From Thiosocius sp942490985 (lineage in GTDB: Bacteria; Pseudomonadota; Gammaproteobacteria; Chromatiales; Chromatiaceae), in NCBI GenBank assembly GCA_942490985.1, contig CALNYW010000003.1, positions 434,001-498,000 on the forward strand: 64,000 bases of DNA, read 5' to 3'. A model generated the notes under the pieces. The model worked only from the letters and a program-made list of their open reading frames with translations, searched no databases and was not told the DNA's origin. Below are positions 54,094 through 62,155 of the stretch, piece by piece. A program made the position numbers and the translations under genes. The first letter of the stretch is position 1, and the number at the start of each line of letters is the position of its first letter.

Positions 54094-54523
54094 TTGATGG
54101 CTGTCCGGACGACTGGCCGAGGCGGGATCCGAGGGAAGCGGATGATTGCCCGTCGCGGTGACCCACCTCGCTGCAAGCTCGCTATGAGTCGTCGAATGTC
54201 AGGAAGCGGCGGCAGATGACACAGTGCAGTCGCCGCACCCCAAGCTATCACTGGGCAAAGCGTTCTGCGATGCCTTTGCTGGTACTAAGGCTGCCATCTA
54301 GCCTGCATCCTACCTTCATCGTGTTGCCGTTTGCGACACTCTTCGCGCTCAGCGTTGCCGTCACGGCCAGTACGTTCAAGAAGTTTTTGTAGGGATAGCC
54401 ACTCGGCCTGATACCCTGAGCCGCAGGACAACTTCGCAAGGATGCGATCATGTTGCCGTCGCCGGCTGGCAGGGAAGCCAGTTCGGGTATCGGCGCGCCG
54501 CCGTATGTGCGCCACCGCCCGGA
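54094..54523. other. Non-coding stretch before the IS91 remnant
   Basis: No gene is recognised. A hairpin motif, CGCAAGGATGCG (54435-54446), resembles the hairpin cores inside the elements inserted into the neighbouring transposase remnant. The rest may include the IS91 left end, but I cannot delimit it. Confidence 0.45.
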
Positions 54524-54883
54524 ATGCACCCTCTTTATCAACTCGTCGAGGAATACTATCCCGCATTCAAGGCGCACCTGGCGGCGCAGGGCACGGACTT
54601 GCCGGGGTATGTGCAGCAGGCGTTCGAGGAGTACCTCAAGTGCGGGCGTCTCGAGCATGGTTTCCTGCGCGTGCGCTGCGATACCTGTCATGCCGAGCAA
54701 CTGGTCGCTTCCAGCTGCAAGAAGTGCGGTTTCTGCCCCAGCTGTGGCGCGCGGCGCATGGCCGAGAGCGCGGCATTGTCTGCCGCTGCATCGCCACGCA
54801 CCTGATCAAGAAGGCGGGGTGCTCACGCAAGACGGCTCAGACCGGCGCGGTCACCCTGATCCAGCGCTTCGGCAGTGCGCTCA

Positions 54884-54956
54884 CAAAATCGTTGGGAACG
54901 ATTTTGAACAGCCGAGGGCTGGCCCCGAAGGGGTGGAGGGCAGGATGCCCGGAATC
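54884..54956 (+). repeat. Palindromic insertion element, family A, copy 1 (73 bp)
   Basis: It splits a GCGCTCA|ACCTCAAG junction in the IS91 gene; removing it restores ALNLKVHFHM. It begins with a perfect 10-bp-arm hairpin, CAAAATCGTT-GGG-AACGATTTTG, and ends with a GGGCA-GGA-TGCCC hairpin followed by GGAATC. It is homologous over its whole length to the reverse complement of 55369-55439. Confidence 0.75.
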
Positions 54957-55206
54957 ACCTCAAGGTCCACTTCCACATGCTGTTCCTCGACGGGGTGTAT
55001 ATAGAGCACCCTGACGGCTCGCTGAGCTTCCGCGGGGTGAAGGCACCGACCAGCGCCGAGTTGGCCGGGCTTACTCAGACCCTCGCACGGCGCATCGGCC
55101 GCTTCCTCGAGCGCCAGGGTCTGTCGGAACGGGATGCGGAGAACAGCTATCTGGCCGGCGACGTGCTCGAAGCCGGCCCGATGGATCAGCTCCTGGGTTC
55201 GTCGAT

Positions 55207-55257
55207 GATGTGCAAGGATGCACGAATGTCGCGAGCGCAGGATGCGCAAGAGCGACC
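55207..55257 (+). repeat. Palindromic insertion element, family B, copy 1 (51 bp)
   Basis: It splits TCGTCGAT|CACCTACCGC; removing it restores GSSITYRIAVGP. It consists of two small hairpins, GTGCA-AGGA-TGCAC and GCGCA-GGA-TGCGC, linked by GAATGTCGCGA, and ends GAGCGACC. The length is a multiple of three and adds 17 codons without a stop. It is related to 55571-55622. Confidence 0.75.
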
Positions 55258-55368
55258 CACCTACCGCATCGCCGTCGGGCCGCAGCAGGGTCGCAAGGTG
55301 TTCACGCTGCAGACGCTACCGGGGTGTGAGGAGCCGTTCGATGCCGGAGTCGGCAAGGGTGGCGGGGT

Positions 55369-55439
55369 GACTCCGGGCATCCTGCCCTTCGCCCTTCGGG
55401 CCCGCCTGCGGCGGTTCAAGATCGCTCCCGGCGATCTTG
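55369..55439 (-). repeat. Palindromic insertion element, family A, copy 2 (71 bp, inverted)
   Basis: It splits GTGGCGGGGT|TCTCGCTGCAC; removing it restores VAGFSLHAGV. Read on the minus strand, it starts CAAGATCGC-CGGGA-GCGATCTTG and ends GGGCA-GGA-TGCCC-GGAGTC, matching copy 1 with scattered substitutions, most of them keeping the hairpins paired. In element orientation both copies sit just before target ACC. Confidence 0.75.
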
Positions 55440-55570
55440 TCTCGCTGCACGCCGGTGTGGCGGCGCGGGCGGATTAACACCAGAAGCTCGAGCGGTTGTG
55501 CAGGTATATCAGCCGGCCGGCGATCTCGGAAAAGCGCCTGTCGGTGACGCCGAACGGCAACGTCCGGTAC

Positions 55571-55622
55571 GACGTGAATGGACTCACAAGTGTCGCGGGC
55601 GCATGGATGCGCAGGAGCGACC
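55571..55622 (+). repeat. Palindromic insertion element, family B, copy 2 (52 bp)
   Basis: It splits GTCCGGTAC|CAGCTGAAG; removing it restores NGNVRYQLKTPYRDG. It shares GTGTCGCG, GCGCATGGATGCGC and the terminal GAGCGACC with copy 1, but the first hairpin is decayed (GTGAATGGACTCAC). Confidence 0.75.
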
Positions 55623-55795
55623 CAGCTGAAGACGCCGTACCGAGACGGGGCAAACCTCTTGCAGCATCACGCTCAAGAAGCTCACTCTCGACGCTTTGAT
55701 TTATCCGGCTCTGAGGGAGCTACCACTTTTCCAGGTTGAATTACCACGATCGCCTGCAGTACTAGAGTCAGGTGCTACTGCAAGAGGGAAAAATC

Positions 55796-56644
55796 GTGGT
55801 TCTGCTGCGGCGCCTTTTGATCGTTCAGGTCGCACTACTGTGGCCCGTTTGGAGCTCAGCCGCACTAATCGATGCGACCAGCTCAGTTTCCGCAAAGTGT
55901 CATACCGGGCCTGCGGATACCGCGACCGGCGTCCCGGTAGAGACCACTGCGTCCTGTGACGCGAATACGCTTGGCAATATCCTCTCGAGTGCCGCTGTCG
56001 CTACGCGCTTTGGCGGTGTATTCCCGCAAGTGGGGGAGGTCGTGACATCGGCGACCCTGGCGCGCGGTGAGGTGGTAGGTGCGCCCTCAACAACCTTCGC
56101 GTCGGGCGTGGTCGGCTATTACTTCGCTATCGACCAGGTCGGCCTTCCGCCTTTTATGCCCACAACGATTCCAATCCGTTTTCGCGCGAGCGGTGAAGTC
56201 AGCGTATCGGGCGACACTACCGTAACCAGCGGGGCCGAGGCTTTTATTCCCGGAATTGACGGCGCTTACCTCGGGGTCGAACTTCTGGGCCCGGGCAAGA
56301 TCTCATTTGATGATTCCTTACTCCTAGCGGCAGAGATAGGCGAACCCTATTTCACACTCGTCGGAGCGATCTGCAACCTGCGGCTGGGCACACCCGGCAC
56401 GGCGGCAAGTTGCTCCGCATCAGCCGATCCGTTTCTCACATTTGATCAGCAGGCCTTCGATGCGATGCAGCCGGATACTTTTCCTTTGGATCGCTTCTTT
56501 GATATCAACTACAGCGCGAACGTGCAGTTCGATTCACCACCGGGAGTTGTTTCGGAACCATCGCCGCTCAGCTTACTGTGCGGCGCAATTGCACTGCTGA
56601 GCGCAGTGCGCGTCCGACGGAGACGACTTCACCGTAGCCAGTAA
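55796..56644 (+). CDS. Secreted PEP-CTERM-like protein
   Basis: About 282 residues from a GTG at 55796 (AGAGGGAA upstream); eight further codons are possible. The signal peptide is VLLRRLLIVQVALLWPVWSS, with cleavage near SAA. The mature protein has four Cys (AKCHTGPAD, ASCDANTLG, AICNLRLG, ASCSASADP) and beta-rich sequence (TIPIRFRASGEVSVSGDTTV). The end is SEPSPLSLLCGAIALLSAVR followed by VRRRRLHRSQ: a PEP-CTERM-type signal (EPSP in place of PEP), a membrane helix and a basic tail, recognised by exosortase. No exosortase or EPS genes are in the window. No specific function is known. Confidence 0.75.
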   Translation: MVLLRRLLIVQVALLWPVWSSAALIDATSSVSAKCHTGPADTATGVPVETTASCDANTLGNILSSAAVATRFGGVFPQVGEVVTSATLARGEVVGAPSTTFASGVVGYYFAIDQVGLPPFMPTTIPIRFRASGEVSVSGDTTVTSGAEAFIPGIDGAYLGVELLGPGKISFDDSLLLAAEIGEPYFTLVGAICNLRLGTPGTAASCSASADPFLTFDQQAFDAMQPDTFPLDRFFDINYSANVQFDSPPGVVSEPSPLSLLCGAIALLSAVRVRRRRLHRSQ

Positions 56645-56782
56645 ACCCTGGCGCGAACCGCGGGCGCTAAAGTGCACGCCGCCGCTGGTAGAACGGTTTC
56701 CTGCGCGTGAAATTTATGGGACAGACCCCGGTTTCCGGTTTCAATCCAACCAAGACGATGCGGAGTGGCCTGCTAGCGGGCG

Positions 56783-57175
56783 TCAACCCACCACGCGGCG
56801 CCAGTAGGTGGACCGCCAGTAGTACAGCACCGTCGTATCTTCGTAAGGATACGACTCGGCGTAGTTCTGCCCACGCCGCGGTTCTTCGATATTGTCACGT
56901 GCTACATCAATCGGTCGCCATTGCTCGTCGCGAGGCTCACCCTCGAACGGGCTGCGGGTGAGACCGCGTTTACGACGTTCCGACGAGCCATGCACGACGT
57001 AATTGCGTTGTCCCTCCACCAGGCTGACGTGATTTGCACTGCCCGGCATCGTCGGGAATCGCAGTTGGTCGAGGCTGTCTTCCCAGCCACATATCGGGCA
57101 TTCCTGGTTGAAGCCCGGTTGATAATCAAACACACGATGCCCGCAGCAGGGACACGGAAACTTGTCGGAATACAC
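56783..57175 (-). CDS. CPCC (cysteine-rich) domain protein
   Basis: About 130 residues. The start is taken as a GTG at 57175, because the longer frame overlaps the opposite universal-stress gene and looks non-coding. The N-terminus has two Cys pairs, FPCPCCGHRVFDYQPG and NQECPICGWEDSLDQLRFP, the CPCC domain pattern and likely a zinc knuckle. NHVSLVEGQRNYVVHGSSER and a Trp/Tyr-rich C-terminus follow. CPCC domains are small metal-binding modules of unknown function, frequent in polymorphic-toxin and housekeeping contexts alike. It is divergent from the usp gene. Confidence 0.75.
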   Translation of the reverse strand: MYSDKFPCPCCGHRVFDYQPGFNQECPICGWEDSLDQLRFPTMPGSANHVSLVEGQRNYVVHGSSERRKRGLTRSPFEGEPRDEQWRPIDVARDNIEEPRRGQNYAESYPYEDTTVLYYWRSTYWRRVVG

Positions 57176-57329
57176 GGCAACCCCGATCGATGAGCTTTGC
57201 TGACGACAGCCCCATCCTGGCACTCGACCCACCCAGCCGGCAAGACCGACGTCGGGGAAATCGCTAGAATCGACCCAGACACACGAGTGTCGGCATTCCC
57301 GCCCTTCCCTGCGCAGGACCCAGTCAAAC

Positions 57330-58178
57330 GTGCCCGAGCTACAACAGATCACACCACGCGTCCTCGTAACAACGGACTTCAGTGAGGACAGCAAACGGGC
57401 CTTCTACCATGCGTTGGCATTTGCGGTTGCCCGAAAGGCGAGACTGACGGTGCTTCACACCGGCTCGGAAAGCCGCGGCGACGTGCCTTGGGAGGAGTTC
57501 CCCGGGGTGCGCGCGACACTTTCCGAGTGGGGTTGGTTGCCGCCCGAAGCCGATCGATCCGCCGTAATGGAACACCTATCCGTTGATGTCGCCAAACGCG
57601 CGATGCGCGACGATGACCCGCGCCAGGGGATAACGGATTACCTGCGCCGTCATCCCGTCGATCTGGTGGTAATGGCGACACGAGGACGGTCCGGTATGGC
57701 CCGCATATTCCGACCGTCGGTGGCAGAGACAGTTGCCTATCGGTCTCGAAACCCCGCTTTGCTTATCCCTGATACCGCTGCCGGTTTTGTTGACAGCGCC
57801 TCGGGGGTCGCCACGCTGCAACGTGTGGTCTGCGTGCTCGACCCGTACCACGACCCGCGACAGGCGCTGGCCTTCCTGAAAACCTGGCTACCCGCCTTCG
57901 GTGGTGAGTTCGCCGAGGTGACCGTGGTCGATAGTGGTGAAGGAACGCTGTACGACAAACAGACCCTACCGATGGCCGATGGGCAGACATGGACGCTGCG
58001 TAAACAGGTTGGCCCGGTCGCCGATGTGGTGATCGAGACCGGTCAAGCGCTCGAGCCTGACCTGATTGTCATTTCCACCCAGGACCGTCTTGGGCTGCGT
58101 GGTCGGCTGGCCGGCAGCCACACCGAACGGATCCTTCGCGGCTGTGACCTGCCGGTTTTACTGATACCGTCGCTTTAG
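57330..58178 (+). CDS. Tandem universal stress protein
   Basis: A 282-residue protein beginning at a GTG (57330). It has two UspA domains. The first (RVLVTTDFSEDSKRAFYHAL through VDLVVMATRGRSGMARIFRP and SVAETVAYRSRNPALLI) has the GxxG-type ATP-loop pattern. The second (QRVVCVLDPYHDPRQALAFL to LIVISTQDRLGLRGRLAGSH and TERILRGCDLPVLLI) is shorter. Such proteins support survival under starvation or oxidative stress. It is convergent with fba and separated from it by a strong hairpin terminator. Confidence 0.88.
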   Translation: MPELQQITPRVLVTTDFSEDSKRAFYHALAFAVARKARLTVLHTGSESRGDVPWEEFPGVRATLSEWGWLPPEADRSAVMEHLSVDVAKRAMRDDDPRQGITDYLRRHPVDLVVMATRGRSGMARIFRPSVAETVAYRSRNPALLIPDTAAGFVDSASGVATLQRVVCVLDPYHDPRQALAFLKTWLPAFGGEFAEVTVVDSGEGTLYDKQTLPMADGQTWTLRKQVGPVADVVIETGQALEPDLIVISTQDRLGLRGRLAGSHTERILRGCDLPVLLIPSL

Positions 58179-58189
58179 ATAGCGCACAC

Positions 58190-58215
58190 AAAAAAGGGGC
58201 GCCGAGGCGCCCCTT
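58190..58215 (-). terminator. Rho-independent terminator of fba
   Basis: AAGGGGCGCC-GA-GGCGCCCCTT (58194-58215) is a perfect inverted repeat. On the minus strand it is followed by six T's (the A-run at 58190-58195). It sits 25 bases after the fba stop and closes the fba transcript. It may also slow plus-strand transcripts from usp. Confidence 0.85.
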
Positions 58216-58240
58216 GCCGTTCAATGATGACGCCAGCGGA

Positions 58241-59305
58241 TCAGTTGACCTTCGGGTCAAGCTCACCGGACAGGTAGCGATCGGTCATTGCATCCAGACT
58301 CAGCGCTGTGATCTTCGATGCATTGCCGGCCGTTCCAAACGACTCGTAGCGCGCCTTGCAGATATCTTTCATGCCCTTGGTTGCCGCGGCGAGGAACTTG
58401 CGTGGGTCGAAGTTGGCCTTGTTTTCAGCAAGATGCTTGCGGATCGCGCCGGTCGACGCCATCCGCAGGTCGGTATCGATGTTGACCTTGCGGACGCCGT
58501 GCTTGATGCCTTCGACGATCTCTTCGACCGGCACGCCATAGGTCTCACCCATGTCGCCGCCGTACTCGTTGATGATCGCGAGCCAGTCTTGCGGCACCGA
58601 TGAAGAGCCGTGCATAACCAGATGGGTGTTCGGGATACGCGCATGGATCTCTTTGATGCGATCGATTGCCAGGATGTCACCGGTCGGTGGGCGCGTGAAC
58701 TTGTATGCGCCGTGCGAGGTACCGATCGCGATGGCCAATGCATCGACGCCGGTTTTCTTGACGAAATCGGCCGCTTCTTCCGGATCGGTCAGCAGCTGGC
58801 TGTGATCCAGTTTGCCTTCAGCACCGATACCGTCTTCTTCGCCGGCCATGCCGGTCTCCAGCGATCCCAGGCAACCCAATTCACCCTCAACGGAAACACC
58901 ACAGGAATGCGCCATTTCGACCGTGCGACGGGTCACGTCGACGTTGTACTCATAGGACGCTGGTGTCTTGCCGTCTTCACCCAATGAACCATCCATCATC
59001 ACCGAGCTGAAGCCGAGCTGGATTGAACGCTGACAGACCGCCGGCGAGGTGCCGTGATCCTGGTGCATGCAGACGGGGATATGTGGGAACTCTTCTATCG
59101 CCGCGAGAATCAGGTGGCGCAGGAAGGGCGCACCCGCGTAGCTGCGGGCACCGGCAGAGGCCTGGACGATGACCGGTGAATCGGTCTCGTCAGCCGCTTC
59201 CATGATGGCGCGCATCTGTTCGAGGTTGTTGACGTTAAAGGCCGGTACGCCGTAACCATGCTCGGCGGCGTGGTCCAACATTTGACGCAGGGAAATCAGT
59301 GCCAT
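58241..59305 (-). CDS. fba: Class II fructose-bisphosphate aldolase
   Basis: A 354-residue protein. MALISLRQMLDHAAEHGYGV, VPAFNVNNLEQMRAIMEAAD and zinc-site VCMHQDHGTSPAVCQRSIQL define the class II CbbA-type enzyme. SVEGELGCLGSLETG, TSHGAYKFTRPPTGDILA, VMHGSSSVPQDWLAIINEYG and KVNIDTDLRMASTGAIRKHL complete the barrel. It splits or forms fructose-1,6-bisphosphate (and in the Calvin cycle sedoheptulose-1,7-bisphosphate). It is the last gene of the minus-strand cluster. Confidence 0.97.
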   Translation of the reverse strand: MALISLRQMLDHAAEHGYGVPAFNVNNLEQMRAIMEAADETDSPVIVQASAGARSYAGAPFLRHLILAAIEEFPHIPVCMHQDHGTSPAVCQRSIQLGFSSVMMDGSLGEDGKTPASYEYNVDVTRRTVEMAHSCGVSVEGELGCLGSLETGMAGEEDGIGAEGKLDHSQLLTDPEEAADFVKKTGVDALAIAIGTSHGAYKFTRPPTGDILAIDRIKEIHARIPNTHLVMHGSSSVPQDWLAIINEYGGDMGETYGVPVEEIVEGIKHGVRKVNIDTDLRMASTGAIRKHLAENKANFDPRKFLAAATKGMKDICKARYESFGTAGNASKITALSLDAMTDRYLSGELDPKVN

Positions 59306-59329
59306 TGTCTGCTCCTTGTACTGAAAGTC

Positions 59330-60793
59330 TCAATCAAAATTTAGTTGTCCAGTCGTTGGGATATGCTCCCCTACCCGGACGATTTTCATAACGTTGGTTC
59401 CACCAGAGACACCGTTAAGGTCGCCTTTGGTGATGATGACCAAATCATCGTCGCGCACCGCGCCGCGCCGCTGAAGTTCTTCAATCACCTCGATGTTTGC
59501 CTGACGCGAATCGATCCCGGGCTCGAGATCGAAGCTGACAGGATAAACCCCCCTGAACAGCGTCACTTTTCTACGCGTGGCCACTTGCCCCGTCAAGGCA
59601 TAGATGGGAATCCCGGAAGAAATGCGCGACATCCACTTGGCCGTCGAGCCAGATTCGGTCAATGCCGCGATCGCGGCCACGCCAAGGTGGTTCGCGGTAT
59701 ACATCGTGGACATCGCGATGGCCTCGTCGATCCGCCCAAACACCGAGTGCAGGCGATGGTCGGACTGGCGGGTCTGCGACTGCTTTTCGGCCTCTTTGCA
59801 GATCCGGTCCATCGCCTCGACCGCTTTGGCCGGGTACTTACCCGCTGCCGACTCGCCCGACAGCATCACGGCGTCGGTACCATCGATCACGGCATTGGCG
59901 ACGTCAAACACCTCGGCCCGGGTAGGAATCGGGTTCTGGATCATCGATTCCATCATCTGCGTCGCCGTGATTACGACGCAGTTCATCGAGCGCGAGGCGC
60001 TAATCAAGCGTTTTTGGACGGCCGGCAATTCGGCATCGCCGATCTCGACCCCCAGATCGCCGCGCGCCACCATGATCACGTCTGACGCATCGATGATCTC
60101 CTCGATACAATCCAGCGCCTCGGCACGTTCGATCTTTGACACGATGCCGCCGTGTCCACCCGCCTCGCGCAGTAACTCACGCGTGATATGCACATCATCA
60201 GCAGAGCGCACGAAGGAGACTGCGACATAGTCGGCCTCCATTCGGGCGGCGAAGCGGATGTCTTGTTTGTCTTTTTCGGTCAGCGCCGGCGCCGACAAAC
60301 CGCCGCCGAGTTTATTGATGCCCTTGTTGTTCGACAGCGGACCGCCGACCACAACCTTACAACGCACCTCTTGGCCACTGACCTCGTCGACCCACAAAAC
60401 GATATGGCCGTCATTCAGGACCAAGGTATCGCCGCGCGCCACCTCTTCATGCAGCGTCGCGTACGTGACACCGACCCGATCCTGATTGCCTTGCTCGAGG
60501 TCCCAGTCGGTATCGAGCACAAACCGGTCATCTGCTGCCAGTTGAACCACACCGTCCACGAATTTACCGCAGCGGATTTTCGGTCCCTGGAGATCGATGA
60601 GCACGCCGACCTGACGACCGCTGGCTCGCGCGCGATTACGCACCCAGTCGGCCCGCCGTTCGTGATCTTCATAGCTGCCGTGAGACATATTCAGCCGCAC
60701 GACGTCGACGCCAGCGGCGATGACTTCGTCAAGCACCTTGGGGTCATCTGTCGCTGGCCCAAGCGTCGCTACGATTTTTGTACGTCTCTGCAT
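59330..60793 (-). CDS. pyk: Pyruvate kinase
   Basis: A 487-residue protein. RRTKIVATLGPATDDPKVLD, RLNMSHGSYEDHERRADWVR, IRCGKFVDGVVQLAADDRFV, ISKIERAEALDCIEEIIDAS-type region, MVARGDLGVEIGDAELPAVQ and ITATQMMESMIQNPIPTRAE are the signature segments; the C-terminal allosteric domain is complete. It converts PEP + ADP to pyruvate + ATP. Its inclusion between pgk and fba is typical of gammaproteobacterial autotroph clusters. Confidence 0.97.
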   Translation of the reverse strand: MQRRTKIVATLGPATDDPKVLDEVIAAGVDVVRLNMSHGSYEDHERRADWVRNRARASGRQVGVLIDLQGPKIRCGKFVDGVVQLAADDRFVLDTDWDLEQGNQDRVGVTYATLHEEVARGDTLVLNDGHIVLWVDEVSGQEVRCKVVVGGPLSNNKGINKLGGGLSAPALTEKDKQDIRFAARMEADYVAVSFVRSADDVHITRELLREAGGHGGIVSKIERAEALDCIEEIIDASDVIMVARGDLGVEIGDAELPAVQKRLISASRSMNCVVITATQMMESMIQNPIPTRAEVFDVANAVIDGTDAVMLSGESAAGKYPAKAVEAMDRICKEAEKQSQTRQSDHRLHSVFGRIDEAIAMSTMYTANHLGVAAIAALTESGSTAKWMSRISSGIPIYALTGQVATRRKVTLFRGVYPVSFDLEPGIDSRQANIEVIEELQRRGAVRDDDLVIITKGDLNGVSGGTNVMKIVRVGEHIPTTGQLNFD

Positions 60794-60838
60794 CTCACCT
60801 TCTTGCGCAACCCGATGGCCACGGCATCATCACAATCG

Positions 60839-62020
60839 TTACTTCGTAGCCGCTTCTTCGAGCATCGCCACCGCTGGCAGCGTTTTCCCCTCGAGATACT
60901 CGAGAAACGCGCCGCCGGCCGTGGAGATGTACGACACCTTGTCATAGATATCGTATTTCTGAATGGCCGCGATGGTGTCGCCACCACCGGCGAGGCTGAA
61001 CCCTGCGGCCTCGGCAATCGCCATCGATACGGTCTTGGTCCCGGCGCCGAACTGATCAAACTCGAAGACCCCGACCGGGCCGTTCCAGACGATCGTGCCG
61101 GCCTGCGCAATGATGTCGGCGAGAGCCTTTGCCGAATCCGGTCCAATGTCGAAGATCATATCGTCATCGGCGACATCATCCGCGCTTTTCAGCACCGCCG
61201 GCTCGTTTTCGTCAAACTGCTTGCCGCAAACCACGTCGGTCGCGATCGGAATGGTCGCGCCGCGCGCTGTCATTTTCTTCATCAGCGCCTGCGCGGTGGG
61301 GACCAGGTCATCTTCACACAGCGATTTGCCGACGTTCTTGCCCGCGGCCTTCAAAAAGGTGTTGGCGATCCCACCACCGACGACCAGCTGGTCAACCTTT
61401 TCCGACAACGCCTCGAGCACGGTCAGCTTGGTTGAAACCTTGGATCCGCCAACGATCGCCACCATTGGGCGCGCTGGATCGGCAAGCGCTTTGCCGAGCG
61501 CGTCGAGTTCCTCGGCCAGCAAGAGGCCGGCACACGCCACGGGCGCCTGCTTGCCGACACCGTGTGTCGAGGCCTGTGCGCGGTGCGCGGTGCCGAATGC
61601 GTCCATCACGAAGACGTCGCACAGTGCAGCGTACTTCTTCGCCAGTGCCTCGTTGTCCTTCGATTCGCCTGCGTTGAAACGCACGTTCTCAAGCAACACG
61701 ACTTCGCCGTCGGCCACATCGAAGCCGCCGTCGAGGTAATCCTTGATCAGGCGCACATCCTTGCCAAGCTTGGCCGACATATCGGCAGCGATCGGGGCCA
61801 TCGAATTTTCTTCGTCCGCCTTGCCTTCCTCCGGCCGACCGCGATGTGACATCACCATCACCTTGGCGCCGGACTTGATGCAATGCTCAACAGTCGGCAT
61901 CGACGCGGTGATCCGCGCATCGGACGTGACCTTGCCGTCTTTGACGGGCACGTTGAGGTCGGCGCGAATCAACACGCGCTTGCCGGCGAGATCGAGATCA
62001 GTGAGCTTGACGAAGGCCAT
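60839..62020 (-). CDS. pgk: Phosphoglycerate kinase
   Basis: 393 residues from the ATG at 62020 (GGAG upstream); the frame extends 44 codons into the intergenic hairpin region and is discounted. RVLIRADLNVPVKDGKVTSD, VMVMSHRGRPEEGK, LLENVRFNAGESKDNEALAK, VAIVGGSKVSTKLTVLEALS and FSLAGGGDTIAAIQKY are canonical. It interconverts 1,3-bisphosphoglycerate and 3-phosphoglycerate, consuming ATP in the Calvin direction. It lies between gap and pyk. Confidence 0.97.
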   Translation of the reverse strand: MAFVKLTDLDLAGKRVLIRADLNVPVKDGKVTSDARITASMPTVEHCIKSGAKVMVMSHRGRPEEGKADEENSMAPIAADMSAKLGKDVRLIKDYLDGGFDVADGEVVLLENVRFNAGESKDNEALAKKYAALCDVFVMDAFGTAHRAQASTHGVGKQAPVACAGLLLAEELDALGKALADPARPMVAIVGGSKVSTKLTVLEALSEKVDQLVVGGGIANTFLKAAGKNVGKSLCEDDLVPTAQALMKKMTARGATIPIATDVVCGKQFDENEPAVLKSADDVADDDMIFDIGPDSAKALADIIAQAGTIVWNGPVGVFEFDQFGAGTKTVSMAIAEAAGFSLAGGGDTIAAIQKYDIYDKVSYISTAGGAFLEYLEGKTLPAVAMLEEAATK

Positions 62021-62116
62021 TGGTTTTACTCCATTGATGATTCTGAAGAGTTTTTTGAAAAGCCTGACGGCTTTGCGAATAACTCTCGGGCGCAGATCGG
62101 CATTACCGATCGGCAG

Positions 62117-62138
62117 GCTGGGGGAAACGCTCCCCCAA
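62117..62138 (-). promoter_or_regulatory. Hairpin between gap and pgk
   Basis: The region between the two genes contains a stem CTGGGGGAA-ACGC-TCCCCCAA. It lies 18 bases after the gap stop and has no strong T-run, so it is better read as a partial terminator, processing or stabilising hairpin that sets the gap:pgk ratio (inference). Confidence 0.45.
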
Positions 62139-62155
62139 CCCGCCGGGGTCAAGCC

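Larger units (their letters stand above)
54524..55655 (+). pseudogene. IS91-family transposase remnant, multiply disrupted
   Basis: The N-terminus is intact: MHPLYQLVEEYYPAFKAHLA, then the zinc-finger-like RVRCDTCHAEQLVASSCKKC and GFCPSCGARRMAESAA. A deletion joins this out of frame to GIVCRCIATHLIKKAG, followed by TAQTGAVTLIQRFGSAL. The HUH-type motif follows an insertion (VHFHMLFLDGVYIEHPDGSL), then ERDAENSYLAGDVLEAGP, TYRIAVGPQQGRKVFTLQTL, SLHAGVAARAD, KLERLCRYISRPAISEKRL and QLKTPYRDG. Four short palindromic insertions split these blocks, and one extra G (in the GGCAAGGGTGG stretch) shifts the frame. The C-terminal part (TWAQRLKRVF onward) is missing here but present as the separate remnant at 44.5 kb. 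It was rolling-circle type when active; it is now dead. Confidence 0.85.
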
